64,000 bases of DNA from assembly GCA_017631275.1 (NCBI GenBank), contig JAGBTQ010000003.1:186001-250000 (forward strand). Reading direction: 5' to 3'. A program made the position numbers and the translations under genes. Each line of letters starts with the position of its first letter. The first letter of the stretch is position 1. This stretch comes from Alistipes sp. Its GTDB lineage: Bacteria; Bacteroidota; Bacteroidia; Bacteroidales; Rikenellaceae. The notes beneath the pieces were generated by a model, which made no database searches, had not been told where the DNA came from, and saw only the letters and a program-made list of their open reading frames with translations. Shown here one piece after another: positions 17,179-26,159 of the stretch.

Positions 17179-18372
17179 TTATAGCCTGTCGAGTGCTTGG
17201 TGAATTAGTGTGCAACACTCCTCGATTTCTGCCTCCGTGATGGTTAGTGGTGGCGAGATGCGAAAGGCGGTGTCGCAATACAAAAACCAGTCGCTCATGA
17301 TGCCTATCTCCTTGAATATCTCCATGAGCTTATAGAGGTACTCCGACTTGCCCAACTCCACAGCAAGCAAAAGTCCTGAACGACGAATTTCCAATACTTT
17401 GCTGTGCTTCGAAACAAGCTCCTCGAACATTGCTCCCTTGCGCTCTACCTGCTCAACTATATTGTTGTTTGTTAGGTAGTTGAGTGCTGCGAGTCCTGCG
17501 GCACAACATACGGGGTGACCGCCAAAAGTGGTGATATGTCCAAGGCATGGATTATGCGTAAAATCATCTAAGATTTGCTTTTTTGACGCTACGCCACCAA
17601 GGGGCATTCCACCGCCAAAAGCCTTTGCCAAGCAGATGATGTCGGGCTCGATGCCATACTTCGATGAGGCGAACATAGCACCCGTGCGACCCATGCCCGT
17701 CTGTATCTCGTCGAATATGAGCATTGCGCCCACCTCTGTGCATCGCTCACGCAACGCCTTGAGCCACTCAGGGTTTGGAAGACGCACTCCTGCCTCGCCC
17801 TGCACAACCTCGCAGAGCACGCCCGCGGTGCGCTCGGTGATTTGCTCTAAATCCTCGAACGAGTTGAAATTTATAGACTTAACATCGGGAAGAAGTGGTC
17901 GAAACTCTGCCTTCCACTCCTCGCCCTCGGGTGTTCCCATCATCGACATAGCACCATGTGTCGAGCCGTGATAGGCACGGCGCATAGATATCAGCTCGGT
18001 GCGTCCGGTGTGGCGCTTGGCAAGCTTTAGTGCCACCTCCACAGCCTCGGCACCCGAGTTTACGAAGTAGATGCAGTCGAGCTCGCCTGGAAGCAGCTCG
18101 GCAATGCGTCGGGCATACTCAACCTGTGGTCGCTCAACCATCTCGCCATATACCATAACGTGCATGTAGTCTGCTGCTTGCCTCTGCACGGCCTCGACAA
18201 CCTCCTTGTTGCCATGACCAACGTTGCTCACCGACACACCCGCCACAAGGTCGAAGTAGCGCTTGCCCTCGGGGGTGTAGAAGAATGAGCCCTCGGCACG
18301 CGCCACCTCCACCATCATAGGGGCTGGCGAGGTCTGTCCCACGTGCTGTAAAAATTGTTTGCGTAATATCAT
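17179..18372 (-). CDS. Class III PLP-dependent aminotransferase (acetylornithine/ornithine type)
   Basis: 397 residues. The cofactor site is clear: NSGAEAVEVALKLAKR, the IFDEIQTGMGRTG Asp contacting the PLP ring, and the Schiff-base Lys in LAKAFGGGMPLGG. HITTFGGHPVCCAAGLA is the distal phosphate-binding block. It resembles ArgD and other omega-amino acid aminotransferases, but no arginine-synthesis gene is adjacent, so the substrate is open. It is the last gene of the group starting at cvpA. Confidence 0.85.
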   Translation of the reverse strand: MILRKQFLQHVGQTSPAPMMVEVARAEGSFFYTPEGKRYFDLVAGVSVSNVGHGNKEVVEAVQRQAADYMHVMVYGEMVERPQVEYARRIAELLPGELDCIYFVNSGAEAVEVALKLAKRHTGRTELISMRRAYHGSTHGAMSMMGTPEGEEWKAEFRPLLPDVKSINFNSFEDLEQITERTAGVLCEVVQGEAGVRLPNPEWLKALRERCTEVGAMLIFDEIQTGMGRTGAMFASSKYGIEPDIICLAKAFGGGMPLGGVASKKQILDDFTHNPCLGHITTFGGHPVCCAAGLAALNYLTNNNIVEQVERKGAMFEELVSKHSKVLEIRRSGLLLAVELGKSEYLYKLMEIFKEIGIMSDWFLYCDTAFRISPPLTITEAEIEECCTLIHQALDRL

Positions 18373-18378
18373 AATAGC

Positions 18379-19101
18379 CTAATACTCTGCGGTTAGTGTT
18401 CCGTCCTCCTCGGCACGGCGTAGTATCCTCTCGTAATCTCTTACCGACGACATTGTCCAGCGGGTGAGGAGTTTTAGTTTTTGCTCGTCGCTGAGCTGCC
18501 AGCCCTCAACGGTTTGGCGTATGCGCTCCGAGAGCATATATATAAGAATGGCTGCCGATGCCGATACGTTGAGGCTCTCGACCATGCCACACATAGGTAT
18601 CATCAAGAAGTCGTCGGCAGCGGCTATAACCTCGTCCGAGATGCCGGCATGCTCTGTGCCAAAGACGAGGGCAAACTTACCTTTCGTAACGTCGAATGTC
18701 TCGGGCGTTGCGCTACAGCGGTGGGGCGTGGTTGCCACAATGCGGTAGCCCTCAGCCTTGAGTGCAGCAAGAGCCTCTGCCGTGGTGTCGTGGTGCTCCA
18801 CATCTACCCACTTATGCGTGCCGCGCACAATGTTTACCGAGGGATCGAACTTACAACGATCCTCGACGGTGTGTATCTGCTGAATGCCGAATGCCTCGCA
18901 GTGGCGCATGATGGCGCTGGCATTCTGCGGGTGGAACATATTCTCGGTGAGTATGCGCATATAGTGTGTGCGGCTATTCACAGTGCGCTCGAGCACCTCT
19001 CTGCGCTCGTCGGTAATAAACTTGGTTAGGTAGTCGAGCCTCTCACGTAGCCACTCCTCCGAGTGCTCTTCTGTGCGTAGCCTACTTGCGATATTTGTCA
19101 T
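18379..19101 (-). CDS. SpoU/TrmH-family tRNA or rRNA 2-O-methyltransferase
   Basis: SPOUT methyltransferase, most like tRNA (Gm18) methyltransferase TrmH. Motif 1: NASAIMRHCEAFGIQ; motif 2: KFALVFGTEHAGIS; motif 3: IPMCGMVESLNVSASAAI, forming the knotted SAM site. 240 residues, typical of TrmH. It overlaps the end of rsgA by 20 bp. The exact RNA target is inferred, not proven. Confidence 0.88.
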   Translation of the reverse strand: MTNIASRLRTEEHSEEWLRERLDYLTKFITDERREVLERTVNSRTHYMRILTENMFHPQNASAIMRHCEAFGIQQIHTVEDRCKFDPSVNIVRGTHKWVDVEHHDTTAEALAALKAEGYRIVATTPHRCSATPETFDVTKGKFALVFGTEHAGISDEVIAAADDFLMIPMCGMVESLNVSASAAILIYMLSERIRQTVEGWQLSDEQKLKLLTRWTMSSVRDYERILRRAEEDGTLTAEY

Positions 19102-20008
19102 CTTCGTCTAGAATTTTCAGGTAACTTTCGTAGCGTGACCATGCCACAATGCCCTGCTTTACACCCTCCTGCACGGCGCAACCTGGCTCGTGGGTGTGTG
19201 TGCAGTTGTAGAAGCGGCAGTCGGGGGCAAGGCGCATCATCTCGGGGAAGTAGCGGCATAGCTCCTTCGAGTCGATGTCGATAAGTCCGAAGCCCTTAAT
19301 GCCCGGAGTATCAATGATATATCCCTCCTCGATGCGATACATCGTCGAGAAGGTTGTTGTGTGCTTACCCTTGTGGTGGCTCTCCGATATCTCGCCCGTG
19401 CGAATGTCGAGCTCGGGATCGATTGTGCTCACAAGCGTCGATTTACCCACGCCCGAGTTGCCCGCAATTAGCGTTGTGTGGCCCTTCAGAAGTTCGCGTA
19501 TCTGAGCTATGCCCTCGCCCGTGGTCGATGATAGGCGTACTAGGTCGTAACCCGCATCTTGGTATATCGCCATAAACTCCTCAGCCTCGGTCTCATGCTC
19601 GCCCGTGAGGGTGTCGGCCTTGCCCAGAACTATTGTCACGGGCACGTTGTATGCCTCGCACGTAACCAAGAAACGATCGACAAACTCAACGGGTGTTGAG
19701 GGCGAGTAAAGCGTCACGATGAGTAGTGCTCGGTCGATGTTTGCACCAATGATGTGCGACTCCTTCGAGAGGTTTGAGGCACGACGAATGATATAGTTGC
19801 GGCGTGGCAATATCTCGACAATAGCCGAGCTCTCGTCGTCGGGCTCAACCATGACACGGTCGCCCACAACAACGGGGTTTGTTGAGCGTATGCCTTTGAG
19901 CCTTAGGCGACCACGTATTCTGCAGTCGAGCTCTCCATTTGCTGTGGCTACTCGATACCAGCTACCCGTAGAGCTGATTACCACACCTTCGATGCGTTGC
20001 TGTTCCAT
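19082..20008 (-). CDS. rsgA: Ribosome small subunit-dependent GTPase A
   Basis: Late 30S maturation GTPase. It has an N-terminal OB fold (residues 1-70), a circularly permuted GTPase with VLGKADT (G4) before GNSGVGKST (G1) and DTPGIKGFG (G3), and a C-terminal zinc site built from CRYFPE, CRFYNCTHTHEPGC. 308 residues, normal. Located between cvpA and trmH; the rsgA/trmH overlap implies coupling of two RNA or ribosome maturation functions. Confidence 0.96.
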   Translation of the reverse strand: MEQQRIEGVVISSTGSWYRVATANGELDCRIRGRLRLKGIRSTNPVVVGDRVMVEPDDESSAIVEILPRRNYIIRRASNLSKESHIIGANIDRALLIVTLYSPSTPVEFVDRFLVTCEAYNVPVTIVLGKADTLTGEHETEAEEFMAIYQDAGYDLVRLSSTTGEGIAQIRELLKGHTTLIAGNSGVGKSTLVSTIDPELDIRTGEISESHHKGKHTTTFSTMYRIEEGYIIDTPGIKGFGLIDIDSKELCRYFPEMMRLAPDCRFYNCTHTHEPGCAVQEGVKQGIVAWSRYESYLKILDEDDKYRK

Positions 20009-20019
20009 GCTCCTTGGGG

Positions 20020-20667
20020 TTAGTTGTTAAAGAATATCTGCTGGTTTATTGTGCGCTCAGCCTCCTCGCGAATCTTGCTGTCGAAGTGCTTGATGGTAGG
20101 TATGGCACGAGTGCCAAACTTGGCAAGAGGGAAGAATGAGATAGATTTGTCGAGGGTCTCGTAGCTGATATACTTATGCTCGAAATACTCGCGCATCTGG
20201 CCGTCGATGTTGGCTTGGCTGAGTGCCAAGATCTTCTCCTTAATGTCGCCCTCGTCGTGGTTTTGCACCATCTCGAAGAGCTTATCCTGCTTGATATTGG
20301 GGCTAAGGTTTATGCGGTCGAATATCGAGAAGAGGGCAGCGATGACAATAAGCGATGTGGCGATGTTGAGCACACCACCCATAACCGTGTCGATACCCTT
20401 TATCGGCTTCCACACCACCACAGCCTTGATAATGGGTGCGATGACCCATATAAGAATGAGCGCTGCTGCCACAATTATGACAAATCCAGCGAGGTATGCC
20501 TTGCCGGGGTCGTCCATGAAGAGTGAGCCCACGTCGGATGCGAAGCGTGGGGCAATGAGCATTGCCATGTATAGTCCTACGAGGTGGCAAAGTTGCACAA
20601 CAAGACCTCGCTTAATGCCTAAGATAAATGCCCATACGAGGGCTATGATAACTACTACATCGATCAT
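20020..20667 (-). CDS. CvpA family membrane protein
   Basis: Four predicted membrane segments in the first 125 residues, beginning MIDVVVIIALVWAFILGIKRG with the conserved G-x-K/R-G-hydrophobic turn, then an amphipathic C-terminal region. The family is named for colicin V production in E. coli, but its general role is unclear. 215 residues. First gene of the cvpA-rsgA-trmH-aminotransferase group. Confidence 0.85.
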   Translation of the reverse strand: MIDVVVIIALVWAFILGIKRGLVVQLCHLVGLYMAMLIAPRFASDVGSLFMDDPGKAYLAGFVIIVAAALILIWVIAPIIKAVVVWKPIKGIDTVMGGVLNIATSLIVIAALFSIFDRINLSPNIKQDKLFEMVQNHDEGDIKEKILALSQANIDGQMREYFEHKYISYETLDKSISFFPLAKFGTRAIPTIKHFDSKIREEAERTINQQIFFNN

Positions 20668-20684
20668 TATTTAGCTGGTTTTGC

Positions 20685-20717
20685 CTGCACAAAGTGCAGA
20701 TATTTCGCACGAAGTTA
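20685..20717 (-). promoter_or_regulatory. Probable cvpA promoter with leader palindrome
   Basis: Minus strand TAACTTCG (20710-20717) is one base off TAnnTTTG. Just downstream is the perfect palindrome CTGCAC-TTT-GTGCAG (20685-20699), which could be a short hairpin or operator. Only moderate support. Confidence 0.35.
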
Positions 20718-20738
20718 GCAATTTTTTTTCTTTATTCG

Positions 20739-20746
20739 TATATTTG
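20739..20746 (+). promoter_or_regulatory. -7 box of the GH2-fold gene
   Basis: TATATTTG matches TAnnTTTG and lies 17 bp before the ATG at 20764, giving a leader of only about 10 bases. It is back-to-back with the cvpA promoter. Confidence 0.5.
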
Positions 20747-20763
20747 CACATAATTTCCACTTT

Positions 20764-22770
20764 ATGAGACGCTATATAACACTACTCCTACTCCTTGTCG
20801 CAACCATTGTGCAAGGTGCGGAGCTATCCCCCAGAACAACATATTCGCTTAACGAAGATTGGCAGTTTTACTTTGTGCATGAGGGCATTGCCTCGGCAGA
20901 GTATGTGCGTCTGCCACACACCTGGAGCGATGAGGAGTGTTACACCTCTACGGCTCATTATATCCGCAATTTTGCTATTCCCGCAACAATGCGTGGCAAG
21001 CGCCTCTTCTTGCGCTTTGGTGGTGCGCAGAGTGTTGCCGAGGTCTTTGTAAATGGCCGTTATGTGGGTGAACACCATGGTGCATACACCGCTTTTACGT
21101 TCGAAATTACCGATAAGGTGCGCTATGGCGAGAACAATATTCTTACAGTCGTAGTGTCGAATAACCCACGTGCCGACGTGCTGCCTATAAGCACCGATCA
21201 GAACCTATATGGTGGCATCTATCGCGATGTTGAGTTGTTGGTTACTGCCAAAAACATAATCTCACCGATGGTATATGGCACAGATGGTGTCTTTGTCGAG
21301 CAACGCGAGGTGACGAAGGAGCGCGCTTCGGGTGTTGTTCAGCTACATCTCTCGGCAAAGGAGGAGGGTGCTCACATGGTAAATATGCGCATCATTGCCC
21401 CCGATGGCTACGAGGTGTGCAGCTACTCGGCAAAGAGTGGTAAGGCCGATAAGCCACTGCCTGTAGAGTTGCCGTTTACTATCGACTACCCCGAGTTGTG
21501 GAGCCCCGATAAACCAACGATGTATCGTGTCGAGGCGACCGTGGGAAATATCTCTAACCCATCGGATAAGGTGACCTTCGACGTGGGCTTTAGAAGTGTG
21601 TCGGTCAATGATAATAATCGCCTTTGCATCAACGGCGAGGAGTGTGCTGTGCGTGGTGTTAACCTCGCTCACGATCGCCAGGGTGTGGGTGTGGCACTAA
21701 GCCGTGAAAATCTCGACGAGGACCTATCTATAATATGTGATATGGGTGCTAATGCCCTGCGCTCGCTATCGGGTCCGCATAGTGCACATCTATACGATAG
21801 GTGCGACAGAGAGGGTGTGCTCGTATGGGTAGATCTTCCGCTAAGCTGCTCGTTGGTGAACTTTAACGATATATACTACTATCCTACCTCGGCATATAAA
21901 GCCAATGGTTTTGAGCAACTTGCAGAGATAGTATATCAGAACTATAACCACCCCTCGGTTGTCATGTGGGGCTTGTTCTCGTTGGTGTCGGGTCGTGGCG
22001 ACGATGTGCTATCGTATATACGCGAGCTTAACGACATGGTGCATAGGCTCGACCCCTCGCGCCTAAGTGTCGCTTGTAGCAATCGCGATGGCGAACTTAA
22101 TTTCATCACCGACCTTATTGTCTTGCGCCAAGATGTGGGCTGGACAAAGGGTTCGTACGACGATGTTGCTGTGTGGTGCGACCAGCTTAAGGGAAATAAG
22201 AAGTTTAGCAAGTTGCGCTATGGCGTATGCTATGGCGAGGAGGGTGTTGTGGGTCACACCACCGACGAGGTGCGTCGCACGGAGCATGGCGCTACCTACC
22301 TCCCTGAGCGCAATCAGACGGCGATGCACGAGAAGTACTCGGCACTAATCGCCGAGCACAACGTATTTTGGGGTGTGTGGCTCGATAATATGTTCGACTA
22401 CGCCTCACGCCAATCTACCAGTGGCATGCGCGAGTCGGGCATGGTGTGTTATGACCATACCTCAAAAAAGGATTCGTACTATCTCTATCGTGCGCTGTGG
22501 AATAGCTCCGAGCCTACGCTCTATGTCGCTGAGCGAAAGTGGCAGCGCCGTGCTGATAAAGTGCAGAGCGTTAAGGTCTATAGCTCTGTTGGTCGCCCTG
22601 AACTAACTGTGGGTGAACAGAGCGTTGAGCTACAAGAGGTTATGCCATGTGTGTGGTCTGCCGACTCGGTTGTGCTCGACGACGTAACAACCTTGCATGT
22701 TGTAGATGCCTCGAACAAGCACCATGATAGCGTAAGAATTATAGTTGACAAGCTGCGAGTACGTCGTTAG
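20764..22770 (+). CDS. Glycoside hydrolase family 2 fold protein, catalytic glutamates apparently missing
   Basis: Secreted (signal peptide ends near VQGAE), 668 residues. The architecture is that of GH2 beta-galactosidases/glucuronidases: sugar-binding jelly roll (residues 25-160; VRLPHTWSDEECY, VAEVFVNGRYVGEHHGAYTAF), Ig-like sandwich (165-280), TIM barrel (285-590; AVRGVNLAHDRQ, ALRSLSGPHSAHLYDRCDREG). In active enzymes the acid/base lies in WGLxNE; here residues 402-408 read WGLFSLV. The nucleophile lies in SEYG; here 488-491 read VCYG. Both Glu are therefore absent by my alignment. It may be a pseudoenzyme that binds glycan, or use other residues. Its 3 prime end overlaps wbqC-like by 32 bp. 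Confidence 0.82.
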   Translation: MRRYITLLLLLVATIVQGAELSPRTTYSLNEDWQFYFVHEGIASAEYVRLPHTWSDEECYTSTAHYIRNFAIPATMRGKRLFLRFGGAQSVAEVFVNGRYVGEHHGAYTAFTFEITDKVRYGENNILTVVVSNNPRADVLPISTDQNLYGGIYRDVELLVTAKNIISPMVYGTDGVFVEQREVTKERASGVVQLHLSAKEEGAHMVNMRIIAPDGYEVCSYSAKSGKADKPLPVELPFTIDYPELWSPDKPTMYRVEATVGNISNPSDKVTFDVGFRSVSVNDNNRLCINGEECAVRGVNLAHDRQGVGVALSRENLDEDLSIICDMGANALRSLSGPHSAHLYDRCDREGVLVWVDLPLSCSLVNFNDIYYYPTSAYKANGFEQLAEIVYQNYNHPSVVMWGLFSLVSGRGDDVLSYIRELNDMVHRLDPSRLSVACSNRDGELNFITDLIVLRQDVGWTKGSYDDVAVWCDQLKGNKKFSKLRYGVCYGEEGVVGHTTDEVRRTEHGATYLPERNQTAMHEKYSALIAEHNVFWGVWLDNMFDYASRQSTSGMRESGMVCYDHTSKKDSYYLYRALWNSSEPTLYVAERKWQRRADKVQSVKVYSSVGRPELTVGEQSVELQEVMPCVWSADSVVLDDVTTLHVVDASNKHHDSVRIIVDKLRVRR

Positions 22771-23341
22771 CGGCGGGACCCTCGCACATTATAAGGTCGT
22801 AAATCGACATGCGGGGCTCAAATGGGAGCCTATCGCTAAAGACCTGAACGTAGGGCTCGGCAACAAATGTCGAGCCTCGTTTTTTGTCACGTAGGTCGAT
22901 GTCGCCCTCCGAGGCGATGATGTAGCTCTCCGAGATACGCGGTATAGGCATCTTTAAAATTGAGCAGACAGCCTCAAGTGCGGCATAGTTTAGGTCTGCG
23001 AGATACTTCCACTCTCTGTTGTATAGCTTTGCAAAGCGCTCGGCATAGTAGTCGTAGTAGGGCGACGAGCGGTATGCCGACTCCATGGCTACGAGGTGCT
23101 GGTGTTGCCAGCGCTTCGAGTAGTCGATCTGCATCGAGCGCATAGGCTGGCGTGGCTTGTTGGCGTGGCATAGCTGCACTGAGAGCTGCATAACACCTCC
23201 CGAGGTGATTATCTCTGTGCGGTTGCGCTCCGAGCGCTTCACGTAGTTCTCGCCAAGGTCAATAATCACCTCGTCGCCACCCTTGCGAATGGCTGTCCAA
23301 TACTCCGTAGAGCCAAAATATGCTGATGGAAGAATAATCAT
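22739..23341 (-). CDS. WbqC family protein
   Basis: 200 residues beginning MIILPSAYFGSTEYWTAI, with LSVQLCHANKPRQPMRSMQID and ESAYRSSPYYDYYAERF, the conserved WbqC-like blocks. Relatives occur in polysaccharide loci and may be glycine or acyl transferases, but this is not established for Bacteroidota homologues. It lies upstream of nothing on its strand and directly downstream of prmA (9 bp), probably in one transcript. Confidence 0.85.
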   Translation of the reverse strand: MIILPSAYFGSTEYWTAIRKGGDEVIIDLGENYVKRSERNRTEIITSGGVMQLSVQLCHANKPRQPMRSMQIDYSKRWQHQHLVAMESAYRSSPYYDYYAERFAKLYNREWKYLADLNYAALEAVCSILKMPIPRISESYIIASEGDIDLRDKKRGSTFVAEPYVQVFSDRLPFEPRMSIYDLIMCEGPAANDVLAACQL

Positions 23342-23350
23342 AGCGCAGTA

Positions 23351-24193
23351 CTATTTCGTAAGTTTTAGTGCCACCCACTCCTCCTCTTGGAGCTTGGTTA
23401 CAAGCTTGAGGTTGAGAGAGTTAGCGGCTGTAATAATATCATCAACATCGCCCTCAAGGAAGCCACTTAGAAGCAGTGTTCCTCCTGCGTTGAGCGCTGC
23501 CTCGTAGCGTGCAATATCATTGAGGATAATGTTGCGGTTGATGTTTGCCATAACAAGGTCGTATGTGCGATCCTCGATTAGTTCCACCGTGCCGAGGATA
23601 ATCTCCATCTTGTCGCTAATGCCGTTGAGCTCTGCCGCCTCACGGGCACTCTCGGTGGACCAAATATCAATATCTACTGCATCTACCCACTCGGCACCAC
23701 ACTTTAGCGCCGCAATGGACAACACTCCCGTGCCACAACCCACATCGAGGGCTCTGCCCGAAGGCTCGCACTCGAGAATATGGCGACACATCATGCGTGT
23801 TGTATGGTGGTGACCCGAGCCAAACGACATCTTAGGGGTCACGATAACATCTATCGTTGCAGGGTCGGTGGGTGCTGGGTGGTGGGGTGCACGTATCACT
23901 ATCTTACCGTCGATATCTACTCTCTCGAAGCCCTCAGCCTCCCATGCCGAGTTCCAATTCTCGTCCTCTATCTCCTTCTCGCTGCGTAGCTCACCAAACT
24001 CGACAATAGCCGCCAGCGCCTCCTCGCGGCACGCTGCCCACTCCTCCTTACGACGGTAGGCAAAGAGTAGTATGTGCTCATCTTCGGGTGCTGAGTCGAA
24101 ACTCTCGAACTCGTAGTCGGCAAGATAGGCAGTTATAATCTCTGCCATCTCCTCATTGAGGCAGGTTATCTGTAGTTCAACGTATTGTTTCAT
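23351..24193 (-). CDS. prmA: Ribosomal protein L11 methyltransferase
   Basis: SAM-dependent lysine/alpha-amino trimethylation of L11. Key blocks: PKMSFGSGHHHTTRMM, the SAM-binding GRALDVGCGTGVLSIAA near residue 145, VDAVDIDIWS, and MANINRNIILND, which is the PrmA form of motif IV. 280 residues, slightly shorter than E. coli PrmA, as usual in Bacteroidota. Divergent from xerD. Confidence 0.94.
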   Translation of the reverse strand: MKQYVELQITCLNEEMAEIITAYLADYEFESFDSAPEDEHILLFAYRRKEEWAACREEALAAIVEFGELRSEKEIEDENWNSAWEAEGFERVDIDGKIVIRAPHHPAPTDPATIDVIVTPKMSFGSGHHHTTRMMCRHILECEPSGRALDVGCGTGVLSIAALKCGAEWVDAVDIDIWSTESAREAAELNGISDKMEIILGTVELIEDRTYDLVMANINRNIILNDIARYEAALNAGGTLLLSGFLEGDVDDIITAANSLNLKLVTKLQEEEWVALKLTK

Positions 24194-24239
24194 AGTGACT
24201 AAAATTTGGTAAACTATGATAATATTATGTAAAATTTTT

Positions 24240-24261
24240 GTATCTTTACCGACAAAGATAC
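24240..24261. promoter_or_regulatory. Face-to-face promoters of xerD (+) and prmA (-) in an inverted repeat
   Basis: GTATCTTT-ACCGAC-AAAGATAC is a perfect 8-bp inverted repeat. Minus TATCTTTG (24253-24260) suits prmA; plus TATCTTTA (24241-24248), one base off consensus, suits xerD, whose ATG is at 24269. The layout repeats the nadK/pdxJ arrangement. Confidence 0.45.
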
Positions 24262-24268
24262 GAATATT

Positions 24269-25174
24269 ATGTCAGAGAGTGCCAAAAAGTGGGAGAAAAT
24301 TAGTGGCGAGTATCGTCGATACATCAAGTTCGAGAGGCGACTATCGGACAATAGTGTCGATGCCTATATGCGCGATTTCGAGGAGTTTAGCCACTTTGTG
24401 ATGCGCCATTGGAATGTCATTCCCGAGAAGGTCGCCTCGGAGCATATCGAGCGATATATGGCGTGGTTGTACTCTGAGGGGCGCAGCAGCGCCTCGCAGG
24501 CTCGTCGCCTAAGTGGCGTTAAGAGCTTCTACAACTTTCTACTTCTTAAGGATCGCGTTGAGCAGCTACCCACCGAGGGCGTTGTGGCGCCGAAGGCGGG
24601 GCGCATACTTCCCGACACGCTCACTATCGACGAGATTGATGCTATGCTCGCTACCTTCGATATTCGTGAGTCGAAGGGGTGTCGCAATAGTGCCATTGTC
24701 GAGGTGTTGTACTCGTGCGGACTACGCGTATCGGAGCTCACGTCGCTACGCCTCCAAGACCTCTTCTTCGGCGAGGGCTATATACGTGTTATTGGCAAGG
24801 GCGACAAGCAGCGCATAGTGCCCGTGAGCTCGGCGGCACGCGACAAGATTCAGCTATATATGGAGTTTCGCACGCCTAAGCGTAGCTCCGAACCCGTACT
24901 CTTTCTAAACAACCGAGGCACGCCACTGACGCGCGTAATGGTCTTTAATATCATCAAGACGGCGGCAAGCAATGCTGGTATCGCCAAGCAGATTAGCCCG
25001 CATACCTTGCGCCACTCCTATGCCACACATCTTCTGGAGGGTGGTGCTAACATCCGTCAGGTGCAGGAGCTGCTCGGACACGAGAGTATCGAGACCACCG
25101 AGATATATACACACCTCAATAGCCGTCGTCTACGTACTGTTGTCGAGGACTCATTCTCAGATGTTGAACTATAA
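24269..25174 (+). CDS. xerD: Site-specific tyrosine recombinase XerD-type
   Basis: Chromosome dimer resolution recombinase. 301 residues with an N-terminal SAM-like core-binding domain and a complete catalytic set: R153 (CGLRVSEL), K177 (GKGDKQR), H245 and R248 (HTLRH), H271 (LGHES) and the nucleophile Y280 (TEIYTH). The length and HTLRHSYATHLLEGGANIRQ block are typical of chromosomal XerC/D rather than integron or phage integrases. XerC versus XerD is not certain. Confidence 0.92.
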   Translation: MSESAKKWEKISGEYRRYIKFERRLSDNSVDAYMRDFEEFSHFVMRHWNVIPEKVASEHIERYMAWLYSEGRSSASQARRLSGVKSFYNFLLLKDRVEQLPTEGVVAPKAGRILPDTLTIDEIDAMLATFDIRESKGCRNSAIVEVLYSCGLRVSELTSLRLQDLFFGEGYIRVIGKGDKQRIVPVSSAARDKIQLYMEFRTPKRSSEPVLFLNNRGTPLTRVMVFNIIKTAASNAGIAKQISPHTLRHSYATHLLEGGANIRQVQELLGHESIETTEIYTHLNSRRLRTVVEDSFSDVEL

Positions 25175-25176
25175 AA

Positions 25177-26151
25177 ATGGCGATTATGAAACGACTTACA
25201 ATACTTGTTGCCTTGTTGCTTAGTGCAACCATGCTATCTGCACAAACTACTGAAACAGAGGTGGCTATAAAGTGTAATTGGGGCACGCTCAGCGCTACGC
25301 TTGCGAAGCCCGAGGCGGGTAGCGACACCGCTATTGTGATTGTTGCGGGCTCGGGCCCAACAGACAGAAATGGCAACTCGTCGCTTAGCGTAAACACCTA
25401 CTCTTATAAGCTCCTCTCCGATGCACTTGTCGAAGATGGATATGCTGTCGTGCGCTACGACAAGCGAGCTATCGGGCAGAGTGTAATTCCTATGGAGGAT
25501 ATCCCCAATCTCCTCTTCGACGACTATGTCGATGATGTTGAGGTGGTGGTAAACTATCTTCGCTCGGAGGGCTTTGGGCGTGTTATTATTGCGGGCCATA
25601 GCGAGGGTGGTCTTATCGCTCTTGTGGCGGCTAATCGTGGTGTCGAGGTTGATGGCTTAGTTCTGCTTGCAGCGCCAGGATATGCCATGGACGAGATATT
25701 GCGCACGCAGCTAAGAGCTCAGCTTATGCCTCAGCACATGGCACTTATGCTCCAGGCTGACGTGATATTGCGCTCGCTCAAGGCGGGTAAGAGATATCCA
25801 GATGAGAAGATTGCCAAGGAGCTCTTGTCGCTGTTCCACTCCTCGGTGCAGCCATTCCTTATTAATACTATGCAGTATGACCCACAGCAACTGGCAAAGG
25901 GCGTAGAGTGCCCCATGTTGGTGGTGTGTGGCGGAAATGATATTCAGGTGAGCCCAGATAATGGCGATGTGATTGCAAAGGCAGCTCCTAATGCCCAATT
26001 GGTGGTGTTCGAAAATATGACACATGTCATGAAGGATTGGGCTTCGGAGGATAGACTTGAGCAGATTGTAAACGTATATGTAAACTCGCAGTTGCCTCTT
26101 ACCGAGGGCCTTACTTCGACAATATCGCAATTTATAGAAAACATAAAATAG
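25177..26151 (+). CDS. Secreted alpha/beta hydrolase
   Basis: Signal peptide of about 22 residues (LTILVALLLSATMLSAQ), then an alpha/beta hydrolase fold: GSGPTDRNGNS near residue 57, YDKRAIGQS, nucleophile elbow GHSEGG near residue 148, acid in GGNDIQVSPDN, and a late His in MTHVMKDW. Serine esterase or peptidase is likely; the substrate is unknown. The start could be 25177 or the ATG three codons later at 25186, which gives a more ordinary signal sequence. Two bases after the xerD stop. Confidence 0.85.
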   Translation: MAIMKRLTILVALLLSATMLSAQTTETEVAIKCNWGTLSATLAKPEAGSDTAIVIVAGSGPTDRNGNSSLSVNTYSYKLLSDALVEDGYAVVRYDKRAIGQSVIPMEDIPNLLFDDYVDDVEVVVNYLRSEGFGRVIIAGHSEGGLIALVAANRGVEVDGLVLLAAPGYAMDEILRTQLRAQLMPQHMALMLQADVILRSLKAGKRYPDEKIAKELLSLFHSSVQPFLINTMQYDPQQLAKGVECPMLVVCGGNDIQVSPDNGDVIAKAAPNAQLVVFENMTHVMKDWASEDRLEQIVNVYVNSQLPLTEGLTSTISQFIENIK

Positions 26152-26159
26152 ATAAGCCT

